From: an uncultured Eubacteriales bacterium
GTDB lineage: Bacteria > Bacillota > Clostridia > Oscillospirales > Butyricicoccaceae
NCBI GenBank assembly: GCA_910586105.1
Contig: CAJUGU010000024.1
Location: forward strand, 1-39,594
Length of the DNA: 39,594 bases
Direction of reading: 5' to 3'
Both the position numbers and the translations under genes were made by a program. Under the pieces are notes generated by a model. It saw only the letters and a list, made by a program, of their open reading frames with translations. It searched no databases and had not been told where the DNA came from. Below are positions 8,171 to 15,396 of this stretch, piece by piece; the first letter of the stretch is position 1; every line of letters begins with the position of its first letter.

Positions 8171-8482
8171 ATGGAAGAAAAAATCCGGATAAAGGGTAAG
8201 TTTGAAAAGGACAAGATCGCGGTGCGCCTATGGTGCGTCGCCGCGCTATGCTGCGCTTTTTCCTTGATACGCGGCGTGACGTTTCTTCCTATCGCATGAA
8301 CACTATACGCCTCGCCCAATGGCGGTAACATCTACGACGGCGGCATCCTTTTTGCGATCCTCGGCGCGCATAACTGGTATATGCTGGAGAATTTTGAATT
8401 GACCGTCAACGGCAATCGGATCCGGGGCAAATTCAGCTTCGGCAAACAGGCCGGCCTGCCGTTCAAACAGCCGGTTCCATCA
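8171..8482 (+). pseudogene. remnant of a small PH-like-domain membrane protein, split by an in-frame TGA
   Basis: One reading frame runs from ATG 8171 (after AGGGAG) with MEEKIRIKGKFEKDKIAVRL and a hydrophobic segment, stops at TGA 8297-8299, and continues in the same frame as GGNIYDGGILFAILGAHN, then LTVNGNRIRGKFSFGKQAGL. The last part resembles the first strands of bacterial PH-like domains (pattern LTVTNKRVYGKAAFGKxVDL in many clostridial proteins, from memory). The frame then runs into a terminator at about 8482 instead of finishing the domain. It is therefore doubly damaged, by an internal stop and by loss of the C-terminal half. Reading TGA as a recoded codon is unlikely because the 3' end is also missing. 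Confidence 0.65.
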
Positions 8483-8526
8483 AAAACAACAACGGCCAGC
8501 CTTTTTCAAGGTTGGCCGTTGCTTTT
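8482..8526. terminator. bidirectional-looking terminator
   Basis: A 12-base stem, CAACGGCCAGCC (8490-8501) with GGTTGGCCGTTG (8510-8521), contains one mismatch or wobble. On the minus strand it is followed by TTGTTTTTG and on the plus strand by CTTTTGG. It lies downstream of the leftward GH28-like gene and probably ends that transcript. Confidence 0.75.
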
Positions 8527-8617
8527 GGATTGCCTTTCTTTAAGGCATCCTTCCATGTTCAATAGGAGAGATCTTCAGGTGAATGCAAATCGCCGTGAGG
8601 AACCGTGCAACGCGCGG

Positions 8618-11600
8618 TCATTCACTGATGCCTTTTTCCGTATCGGCGTCAGCTGCTTCGTCTTCCGAATGTTTGTTCGCAGCTTCTGTCTGATCCGAAC
8701 TTTCGGATGCAGGATCCTTGTTGTCATTTTCTTTGTTATCACTGTCATCGTTGGCGCCGTCGTCATTTGGAGTATCGGCTGCGCCTCCATCGGCGGATCC
8801 TTCTATGTCGTCTGCGTCAGTTTCATCCGGAGCTTCGTCAGGCCCCTTTTCCGTATCCTCACCGGGTGCCTCTTCGATATCCCCAGGAAGATCCGGTCCG
8901 GCATTTTCTTCATCCGGTTCGGGAAGCTCATCCTCGGGCACTTCCTCGAACAGGCTCGCCGGATTTTCGGAGGGCATGATCACAAGTTTGTAAATCGCAT
9001 GCTTCGCAGGGGCATATCCTTCCTTGGAAACGGTAAGGTTGACCTGATTATTCGTGTTGCTGTTTTTGTTTGTGGCTTCAGCCGTGATAACAACAGTGTT
9101 CATCTCCGAAACGTCGATGGAGATGTAACCCTTATTGGTTTGGTCGGCCGCTTCAACCGTAAATCCGGTTACGGGTTCACCGGTTTTTGCATCCTTCGCA
9201 GAGATTGTGACCGTCAGGGTATCCCCAACGTGCAGCATCGGGGAAATGTGCGTTTCCGGAGCCGCCGGGTTGAAATCAATTTCCAGATCCATAGCGCGCA
9301 GCTCGCCTTCCACATCAATATGATAGCTGTTGGAAGCGATGCCGGGGGCACGGTTGCTGGCTCGTTCCGCCTTTTCGTCAGGCGATGCAAAGGGCAGCCG
9401 GTCTGATTTTGCGACGACTGCGAGGTCATGATCGTCTGCGGTAACACCTTCCAAAGTAGCGGTAAACGTGATCGTGCCGTTCTCCCGTGCCAGGTCAGCC
9501 TCCGCATATTGGGTATCCGTATCGTAGGAAACGCGTACAGAACCGATGTCTTCAAAGTTTTCGATTTCGGTTTCAATAATGCCAGAGATCCTGAGGACGC
9601 CATCCGTTCCATCAGATTCGATATCCGTCGTGCCCTTCTTGTTCAGGAGGGTGTCATTGATCTTGACATCGGTAATGGTAATAGGACGGGTTTCGGCTTC
9701 AAGCGGTACCCCATTGAGCGTCACATTCTCCATATGGACATTGACCGCGTTATTGAATTGCAGCACGTCTTTATTATATGGGTTGCAATTACTCGAAACC
9801 AGATTGATATCTTTAAAATACAGCCCGTCAACGGGACGCAGATCCTGCGTTTCCGTCTCAATCAGATGTAAGCGGAACAAACTATCCATGTCGCCATAAC
9901 GGTTGGGAACACTGAACAGATTGGACATGGCGATATTGCGTATGACGGGTACATAAGAAAGGGAATCCGTCCCCTTGCCTGTTACGCTGAGCATATAATC
10001 GTTCGTCACGTATTCGTTCAGGAACAGATTGTCGCCAAAGCCGCCCATTGCACAATTACGGAAATAAATGTTTTCAAATATCGCATCCATACTGTTGGCA
10101 TATTTGATGCGGAAGGCATCCCGTGAGCGAAGCTCACCGGTTAGCTTATCATCGCCAACTCGGCCATTATAAAAGTTGTTTTCAACAAAAACATCATTAA
10201 CGCCGCCGGCGGATTCACTGCCGATACTGATGCCGGAACCCTGATAGAATTCGTTGCCGCGGATAATCACATATTCTGTAGATTGATCCCGCAGCTTGCC
10301 ATTATTCGCCCGGCCGGATTTCAATGCAATATTGTCGTCCTTATTGGCAAAACGGCAATTTTCAATGACAACATACCGGCAAGACTCGGGGTCGCAGCCG
10401 TCGCTGTTGCTGCTGATGCTGGTGGTTTCGATCCCGCGTACCAGCACGTTTTCACACAGGACAAGGTTCATTGTCCAGAAGGGGGCATTGCCCAGCGTGA
10501 CCTCCGAAATACGCACATTTTTGCAGTCATACAACTGGACAAGCACGGGCCGGACCTTGTTGTCTGTGACGGTTATGTCACGGTCTTCAACCGGTGTATT
10601 GGAATAATTCCAGCGCTGCAAGACCTCCTTGTCCTCTGCCCACTGACTGACATCGGAAGCACGCAGCGTGCCGCCGCCAGTGACCGCAATATTTGTCTTC
10701 TGATATGCATAAATGAGAGCCGAATAACCGTAGTAGTCAATGCCCTCATAGCTTACCAGCGAACGGGGATAATACTCCAGAGCGGCATTGGGCAGGAAAT
10801 CAATTACGGCCCCTTCTTCCAGATGCAAGTTGACATTATCATCAAGCTGGATCGCGCCAGTGCGATAAACCGTGTCGCTGGCCGGGACTAAAACGGTACC
10901 GCCGCCATTCCTGCTGCATTCCGCGATTGCCTTCCGGAATACCTTTGTATAATCGTCCGCCCATTCGCCGTTGACTTCTACCTCTTCGAGATCTTCGGCA
11001 TATTTCTCATCGGTAATGTCATATATGCGGTCGTTAAACGTGGGCAGGTTCTCCGCGACGCGGTCAAGGATCTCCTGATAGGTGTCGGTGTCCCAATAGT
11101 GCTCGTCGGCTTCCTTATTCGGCACGTCGACACGGAATGTCCTGGTTTGCCCGTCAGTACGAACGACAAGCTGGTCGCCAGTGGTCAAAAGGTCGCGGTG
11201 GTTGCCTGAGACCTTCTCCTCGCCAAGCCAGTCCGTTACGGTAAAAGTATAGGCCTGAGCGGTCGCTGCAGGCTCAACCTGCGCTTTCAGGTCCTCTACG
11301 CTGGCGCCGGAAACGGCGGTAATGGCATTGTTCCGATTATCTACGGCAACCAGGTCCGGGTGGTATTGGGTCAGCTTCAGATCCAGAACGGCCGGCCGAA
11401 CACTGCTGCCGCCGTTCCCACCGCCGCTGGGTCGGACGTTGCCGCCGGGACGGACGCCACTGCTTTCCTTCTCTTCATCGTCCTCACGCTCCTCGTTGGG
11501 TTCCGGTTCTTCTACAGGTTCGGAGGTCTCCTTGCCCGTGCCGATCATACGTTGCAGGCGCGCGCAGATCGCAGCGGCTTCGGCACGGCTGGCGGGCTTC

Positions 11601-12181
11601 AACGGCTGAAAACTGCCATCGGTATAACCGGATAACAGCCCTGCGGCGTAGCAGGATTGGATTGATCCCAGGGCGTAGTCTCCGATGCTGCTGCTGTCAG
11701 TAAATGTGACCGGCGATCCGGACTTTGGGAGCGGCGAACCCATAGACGAACAAAAGCGCTCCATCAGGACGGCCAACTGCTCGCGGGTAACCAGTGAATC
11801 CGGGGAAAAGGTGGTGCTGGTTGTGCCGCTGACGATCCCTTTTCCGGAAGCCCAGGCGATCGCGCCAGTATACCACATGCCGGTCGGGACGTCGATAAAA
11901 CTTATAGGAACGTTATTATCCGTCTGTACGGATGCCATCCGGCTCAGTACGGTGACAAACATACCGCGGGTCATACCCGCCTCGGGGGAGAATTGGGATG
12001 CGCTGGTTCCGGAAAAAAGCCCTTGGCCGACGACATCCTCAATGTATGCATGCGCCCAATGGTCTTGCGACACATCGGAGAAACGGGACAGGTTTGCCGC
12101 AAACGCTGTCCCTGTAAGGGGCTGAACGAATAGCAGTGCAGTGAAAAGGGCTGCTGCGATCCTTTTGTAGCTCAGCTTCAT
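8618..12181 (-). CDS. SLH-anchored secreted GH28-like (polygalacturonase-type) beta-helix protein
   Basis: A 1187-residue cell-surface enzyme or binding protein. Order: signal peptide to about residue 29 (ends TAFAA); three SLH repeats (about 32-80, 92-145, 158-210) for attachment to cell-wall polymers; an acidic linker (215-245) and Gly-rich turn; a small beta domain (265-355); a right-handed beta-helix of GH28 type (about 420-830); Ig/cadherin-like beta domains (about 835-1070); and a highly acidic tail (1078-1187). GH28 landmarks are NSDG (592-595), DDNIALKSG (615-623) and RIK (691-693). However, the usual GHG is GSG (648-650), so the conserved His is Ser649. Activity on pectin is plausible but not assured. 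The start at 12181 follows AGAAAGGA. It sits alone under a regulated promoter. Confidence 0.88.
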   Translation of the reverse strand: MKLSYKRIAAALFTALLFVQPLTGTAFAANLSRFSDVSQDHWAHAYIEDVVGQGLFSGTSASQFSPEAGMTRGMFVTVLSRMASVQTDNNVPISFIDVPTGMWYTGAIAWASGKGIVSGTTSTTFSPDSLVTREQLAVLMERFCSSMGSPLPKSGSPVTFTDSSSIGDYALGSIQSCYAAGLLSGYTDGSFQPLKPASRAEAAAICARLQRMIGTGKETSEPVEEPEPNEEREDDEEKESSGVRPGGNVRPSGGGNGGSSVRPAVLDLKLTQYHPDLVAVDNRNNAITAVSGASVEDLKAQVEPAATAQAYTFTVTDWLGEEKVSGNHRDLLTTGDQLVVRTDGQTRTFRVDVPNKEADEHYWDTDTYQEILDRVAENLPTFNDRIYDITDEKYAEDLEEVEVNGEWADDYTKVFRKAIAECSRNGGGTVLVPASDTVYRTGAIQLDDNVNLHLEEGAVIDFLPNAALEYYPRSLVSYEGIDYYGYSALIYAYQKTNIAVTGGGTLRASDVSQWAEDKEVLQRWNYSNTPVEDRDITVTDNKVRPVLVQLYDCKNVRISEVTLGNAPFWTMNLVLCENVLVRGIETTSISSNSDGCDPESCRYVVIENCRFANKDDNIALKSGRANNGKLRDQSTEYVIIRGNEFYQGSGISIGSESAGGVNDVFVENNFYNGRVGDDKLTGELRSRDAFRIKYANSMDAIFENIYFRNCAMGGFGDNLFLNEYVTNDYMLSVTGKGTDSLSYVPVIRNIAMSNLFSVPNRYGDMDSLFRLHLIETETQDLRPVDGLYFKDINLVSSNCNPYNKDVLQFNNAVNVHMENVTLNGVPLEAETRPITITDVKINDTLLNKKGTTDIESDGTDGVLRISGIIETEIENFEDIGSVRVSYDTDTQYAEADLARENGTITFTATLEGVTADDHDLAVVAKSDRLPFASPDEKAERASNRAPGIASNSYHIDVEGELRAMDLEIDFNPAAPETHISPMLHVGDTLTVTISAKDAKTGEPVTGFTVEAADQTNKGYISIDVSEMNTVVITAEATNKNSNTNNQVNLTVSKEGYAPAKHAIYKLVIMPSENPASLFEEVPEDELPEPDEENAGPDLPGDIEEAPGEDTEKGPDEAPDETDADDIEGSADGGAADTPNDDGANDDSDNKENDNKDPASESSDQTEAANKHSEDEAADADTEKGISE

Positions 12182-12420
12182 TTTGAAACGGTCCTTTCTT
12201 CTTGTTTGTTGTTTGAAACGTTGTCCGTTGTCAGGGGGGGCGCCGAAATTGCCAGCCAGCCGAATCGGCGTATCTTTTCCACCGTCCCACATCCCATCTT
12301 CTTGCTATATGCCAGTATATTTGCGAGAATTTGCCTTGATTGCAAGAAGATCTCCCGATGCGAGGCAGGTTGTCAGTATCGATCAACCCCTCAGATGAAG
12401 ATACGTGTCCCCTCCTTTTA

Positions 12421-12434
12421 ATAAAACGTTTTAT
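12421..12434. promoter_or_regulatory. LacI-family-type operator
   Basis: A perfect 14-base palindrome, ATAAAACGTTTTAT, with the central CG typical of LacI/GalR-family operators. It lies about 13-26 bases downstream of the predicted start of the GH28-like transcript, where a bound repressor would block transcription. A related half-perfect site, GTAAAACGTTATCC, lies at 12609-12622, upstream of the promoter. No LacI-family gene is in the window. Confidence 0.6.
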
Positions 12435-12453
12435 CACCAAATGCTTCCTCTAA

Positions 12454-12482
12454 AGGATAGCACCCTTCCTTATACTTGTCAA
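12454..12482 (-). promoter_or_regulatory. promoter of the GH28-like gene
   Basis: On the minus strand TTGACA (12477-12482), a 17-base spacer and TATCCT (12454-12459). A second TTGACA lies 31 bases upstream (12508-12513) without a good -10. The leader to the start codon is about 265 bases. Confidence 0.6.
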
Positions 12483-12899
12483 TATAACTAGAATAAAATC
12501 TATATTTTGTCAATTTATTCAACGGATAATTGTATAAAATCACTTGAAAGTTATCAAAAAATTGCCCTTAAAAAATGCAAGGACAATTTTTTAATAACAC
12601 TCACAGTTGTAAAACGTTATCCCTTTTCTGGACAATATCCCATTAAACGGAAATACATGTATAAAAATACATTTTTAAAGCATGCGGCGCATATAGACCC
12701 CCCCTTTTACCGGATTTGGCAAAGGGGGGCAAAATCATCGGTCATCACCATATCATACGGGTGCGTGCCGATTGCTTCATTAGAAACTGCTACGGAGGAT
12801 CCTTACGGATCGAACGCCGTTTTGGAAACGATCCGGCCGTGACCACACAGCCTTGGCGCAGGTCTTCGCAGGAAACGCAACTATTCCTTTCCAGGGCTT
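12483..12899 (+). other. gene-free AT-rich region, possibly transcribed rightward as a small RNA
   Basis: There is no reading frame with a ribosome site on either strand. The left part (12483-12680) is far more AT-rich than the rest of the window. The right part holds a hairpin CCCCCCTTTT...AAAGGGGGG (about 12700-12729) and a GATCC/GGATC hairpin (about 12797-12810). A proper plus-strand terminator at 12900-12928 has no plus-strand gene in front of it, which is the only reason to suspect an RNA. A weak plus promoter TTGTCA (12507-12512), N17, TTGTAT is possible. No known RNA family was recognised. Confidence 0.3.
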
Positions 12900-12928
12900 G
12901 CACCGTCTTGAGAAAGACGGTGCTTTTT
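12900..12928 (+). terminator. orphan plus-strand terminator
   Basis: An 8-base perfect stem, GCACCGTC (12900-12907) with GACGGTGC (12916-12923), then TTTTT. On the minus strand the hairpin has no T-tract, so it does not look like the end of the leftward SLH gene that stops at 12931. Confidence 0.7.
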
Positions 12929-12930
12929 CG

Positions 12931-14247
12931 TTATCCCTTCTGCTGGTAGGCCACGAGATCGCCCGGCGCAGAGATTTGCACCGCACTGCCGGTCGCCGTC
13001 ACCTTGCTGTTCTGCATGGCGCTGATCGTGACCGCCGCTTCGCCGCCTGTTGTCAAATGGCTCATTTTCCCCGTGACCGTCACGCCGCTCGACAGTGACG
13101 CCAGCCGTCCGCCTTCAGTGCGCACCTCAGCCGCCAGCTCGCCGATCGTAAGATCGCGGAAACCCAATACGCTGCCGCCCAACGCGCTTTCCAGCACTTG
13201 CAGATCCGCCAGATAGCGCTGCTTCCCCGCCGCCGAATAGGTCAGCGCGTAAACGCTGCCGTCGGCCTCCACACGGTCGAGCAGCACAAGCGGGACGGCT
13301 CCCGGCTGTGCAAGCTCCTTCAGCACCTGATCCAGCGTCGCCTTCTTCCAGGTCTTTACGCCGTTTTCAGCGGTGTAAAACCGTCCGTCCGCATAATAGC
13401 CGCTGCGCTCCAGTACGAATGGATCGGAACCGGGGACCGTCATTGTCAGCGTGCTTTCGCTCGACAGGCGCTCTCCGCTGATCCGGGTCTCCGAAACCGC
13501 CGCGATCTCAAGCGACAGCCCGCCGCTGACCGACAGCGAGGTCACGTTTTCCAGCGTCACGCCGTTTACGGCCTGCATCACGGCGGCATAACCGCGATAC
13601 GCGGCAAACTTCTGCTGCTCGGCTGCGGCTGCCGACGCGCTGATCGCGCCATCGCCGACCAGTTTGGTCAGCAGGTCGCTTTCCCCGCTTTTCGGACGGG
13701 CGGCAAGGGCGGTATAACTGGTGGCGACGACATGGTCGCGCAGGAATTTCGAGGTGTCGCAGTTCACATCGTTAATCACATCGTGGCTGCGGGCGAACGT
13801 GAGCGCGTCGGCAAAGGCGAAATCGCCGTTGACCTCATAATAGCCAAGGGTGCGCATCAAAAACGCCGCGTACATCTGCGCCGTGCAAGGCGCGGAAGGC
13901 GAAAACTGCGTCGCCGAGGTGCCCGCCGCGAGATCGTTCTTTGCGAGCCAATGTACATAGGGCTTCGCCCAGTCAAAGCTCTCCATATCGCGGAAAGCGA
14001 ACCCCGACGGGTCGGACGCCCAAAGCGCTTCGGCCTCCTCGGTCTTGCCAAGCAGGCGCACCAGCATCGTCGCCGCTTCGGCACGAGTGGGCGCGCGGTC
14101 AAGTTCGTAGCCGTTGTTCGTGCCCGCAAACAGGCCCATTGCTTTCAGGGAGTCCGCCGTGCTGTCAAAGCTGGACGCGGACGCCGTTACCATCATCGCT
14201 GCGCAGGCGGCCAGCCCGGTGAGCAGCGCTCTTTTCCATCGTTTCAT
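12931..14247 (-). CDS. SLH-domain surface protein (paralog of the protein at 15397)
   Basis: A 438-residue secreted protein. Signal peptide to about residue 25 (ends ASASS); two recognisable SLH repeats (about 28-70 with NGYELDRAPTRAEAATMLVR, and 83-135 with DLAAGTSATQFSPSAPCTAQ); and a degenerate third (about 140-200). The C-terminal half (about 230-438) is beta-rich with 'GYYADGRFYTAENGVKTWKK', resembling the lipoprotein-like substrate-carrying folds of LppX/DUF6612 type; this is a weak likeness. It shares its whole layout with the protein at 15397. The start at 14247 follows GGAGG with seven bases between. The family is usually attached to the cell wall; the function of the C-terminal domain is unknown. 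Confidence 0.85.
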   Translation of the reverse strand: MKRWKRALLTGLAACAAMMVTASASSFDSTADSLKAMGLFAGTNNGYELDRAPTRAEAATMLVRLLGKTEEAEALWASDPSGFAFRDMESFDWAKPYVHWLAKNDLAAGTSATQFSPSAPCTAQMYAAFLMRTLGYYEVNGDFAFADALTFARSHDVINDVNCDTSKFLRDHVVATSYTALAARPKSGESDLLTKLVGDGAISASAAAAEQQKFAAYRGYAAVMQAVNGVTLENVTSLSVSGGLSLEIAAVSETRISGERLSSESTLTMTVPGSDPFVLERSGYYADGRFYTAENGVKTWKKATLDQVLKELAQPGAVPLVLLDRVEADGSVYALTYSAAGKQRYLADLQVLESALGGSVLGFRDLTIGELAAEVRTEGGRLASLSSGVTVTGKMSHLTTGGEAAVTISAMQNSKVTATGSAVQISAPGDLVAYQQKG

Positions 14248-14313
14248 TTTTATGCCTCCATCGGGGAAACTGGTACTTCCGGATGCCGCCCGTTTGCGCG
14301 GCTCTCTGCGGAT

Positions 14314-14342
14314 ATTATAGCAGATTCCCGCCCGGATGGCAA
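14314..14342 (-). promoter_or_regulatory. promoter of the SLH protein gene at 12931
   Basis: On the minus strand TTGCCA (14337-14342), a 17-base spacer and a perfect TATAAT (14314-14319), about 67 bases before the start codon. The stretch between this and the plus promoter at 14502 (about 160 bases) shows nothing else except a short direct repeat GAAAATACGCG. Confidence 0.75.
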
Positions 14343-14501
14343 GCGCCGGAAAATATTGCCCCGCCGCACAGCGCAAGGCGTTGGAACAGCTGCGGGCCGC
14401 CCTTCCCCGGCGGGCGGATCGATTGGACGAAAATACGCGTTATCACCCGGTCCCCCCTGCGCAATGCGGCGGAAGCGTTGCGCGAAAATACGCGCCGCCT
14501 C

Positions 14502-14531
14502 TTGCCGGATTCCCCTATCTTATGGTACAAT
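14502..14531 (+). promoter_or_regulatory. promoter of the coiled-coil/GNAT gene pair
   Basis: TTGCCG (14502-14507), an 18-base spacer and TACAAT (14526-14531), about 42 bases before the ATG at 14573. Confidence 0.6.
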
Positions 14532-14572
14532 GGGATCGTTCCACGAAAACCCGCCGAAGGAGGTACCCTGCG

Positions 14573-14773
14573 ATGTCGTTTACTCAGGCGGAATACATCG
14601 AGGCCAAACGCCAAATTGATTCCACGCTGCATAAGCTGCGGGAGACCGTCAAGACCCTTGAGACCAAGGAGCACGCGGAACGCTATCAATCACAGCTCAC
14701 GCTCGCCAGACGCCGGATCGAAGCCTTCGAGCTGGCGCTCGCTCTGATCGAACGCGAGATCAAGGAAGGATGA
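14573..14773 (+). CDS. small coiled-coil protein of unknown function
   Basis: A 66-residue protein, almost wholly helical and charged, with heptad-like spacing (AEYIEAKRQIDSTLHKLRE, then RRRIEAFELALALIEREI). The start has an exact AAGGAGG eight bases upstream and a promoter further up. Its stop overlaps the ATG of the GNAT gene (ATGA), so the two are translationally coupled. No family was recognised; similar short helical proteins are widespread in clostridia without assigned roles. Being first in a two-gene operon with an acetyltransferase, it could be a partner or regulator, but nothing in the sequence shows that. Confidence 0.75.
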   Translation: MSFTQAEYIEAKRQIDSTLHKLRETVKTLETKEHAERYQSQLTLARRRIEAFELALALIEREIKEG

Positions 14774-15276
14774 AGGGAATGGTCATGAAGATCGAAGTAA
14801 GGGCCTGTGAATCGAACGATCTGCCCGAAATGATCGAGATTTGGAACGAAGTCGTTGCGGAGGGCATTGCCTTCCCGCAGGAAGACCTGCTCGACAGCCG
14901 CAGCGGCGCGGACTTTTTTGCATCGCAGACTTACAACGCAGTCGCCTGCGACGCAGACACGGGCAGGATTTACGGCCTGTACATCCTGCACCCCAACAAC
15001 GTCGGACGGTGCGGGCATATCTGCAACGCCAGCTATGCCGTCCGGTCAGAGGCGCGCGGGCTGCATATCGGGGAAAAACTGGTTCTGGACTGCCTGGAGC
15101 AGGGCCGACAGCACGGTTTCCGGGTACTGCAATTCAACGCCGTCGTCGCGTCCAATCTCCATGCGCGCCATTTATACGAACGCCTTGGCTTCGTCCAGCT
15201 TGGGACGATCCCGGAGGGGTTCCGCATGAAGGACGGGCATTATGAGGATATTTGCCCCTATTACCATACTTTATGA
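14770..15276 (+). CDS. GNAT-family N-acetyltransferase
   Basis: A 168-residue acetyl-CoA-dependent transferase. The fold is recognised from the N-terminal ACESNDLPEMIEIWNEVV, the central beta4 strand (YAVRSEARGLHIGEKLVLD), which carries the pyrophosphate-binding loop as R-x-x-G-L-H-I-G, and the C-terminal 'NLHARHLYERLGFVQLGTIP' that ends the domain. This last pattern is typical of the phosphinothricin/RimI-like subgroup. The substrate cannot be told. Start ATG 14770 is coupled to the upstream stop; ATG 14785 with AAGGG in front is an alternative. A good terminator follows at 15308. Confidence 0.88.
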   Translation: MKGMVMKIEVRACESNDLPEMIEIWNEVVAEGIAFPQEDLLDSRSGADFFASQTYNAVACDADTGRIYGLYILHPNNVGRCGHICNASYAVRSEARGLHIGEKLVLDCLEQGRQHGFRVLQFNAVVASNLHARHLYERLGFVQLGTIPEGFRMKDGHYEDICPYYHTL

Positions 15277-15307
15277 CTCTTGCGGCGTATGGAAGCCGCG
15301 CTTTATC

Positions 15308-15345
15308 GGGCAGGCGTTTCCCCAAAACGGGACGCCCGCCCTTTT
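15308..15345 (+). terminator. terminator of the GNAT operon
   Basis: A long imperfect stem GGGCAGGCGTTTCCC with GGGACGCCCGCCC, followed by TTTT. About 32 bases after the GNAT stop. Confidence 0.8.
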
Positions 15346-15352
15346 CCAATGC

Positions 15353-15389
15353 AAAAAAAGAAGGCCCGGCGTTTGCTGCCGGACCTTCT
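15353..15389 (-). terminator. terminator of the SLH gene at 15397
   Basis: On the minus strand GAAGGTCCGGC (15379-15389) pairs with GCCGGGCCTTC (15360-15370) and is followed by seven T (15353-15359). It is back to back with the GNAT terminator. Confidence 0.85.
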
Positions 15390-15396
15390 GGGGGCT

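Noticed and set aside
8297..8299. TGA in the PH-like gene as a recoded (selenocysteine or other) codon
   Set aside because: No selenocysteine-insertion-like hairpin was evident and the gene is also missing its 3' half, so decay is simpler.
12697..12731. CCCCCCTTTT/AAAGGGGGG hairpin as a terminator
   Set aside because: No T-tract follows on either strand; listed only as a structure in the gene-free block.
12507..12842. 111-codon plus-strand open frame in the AT-rich block
   Set aside because: No ribosome site, crosses hairpins, no coding-like composition. A non-coding RNA is the better, still weak, explanation for the terminator behind it.
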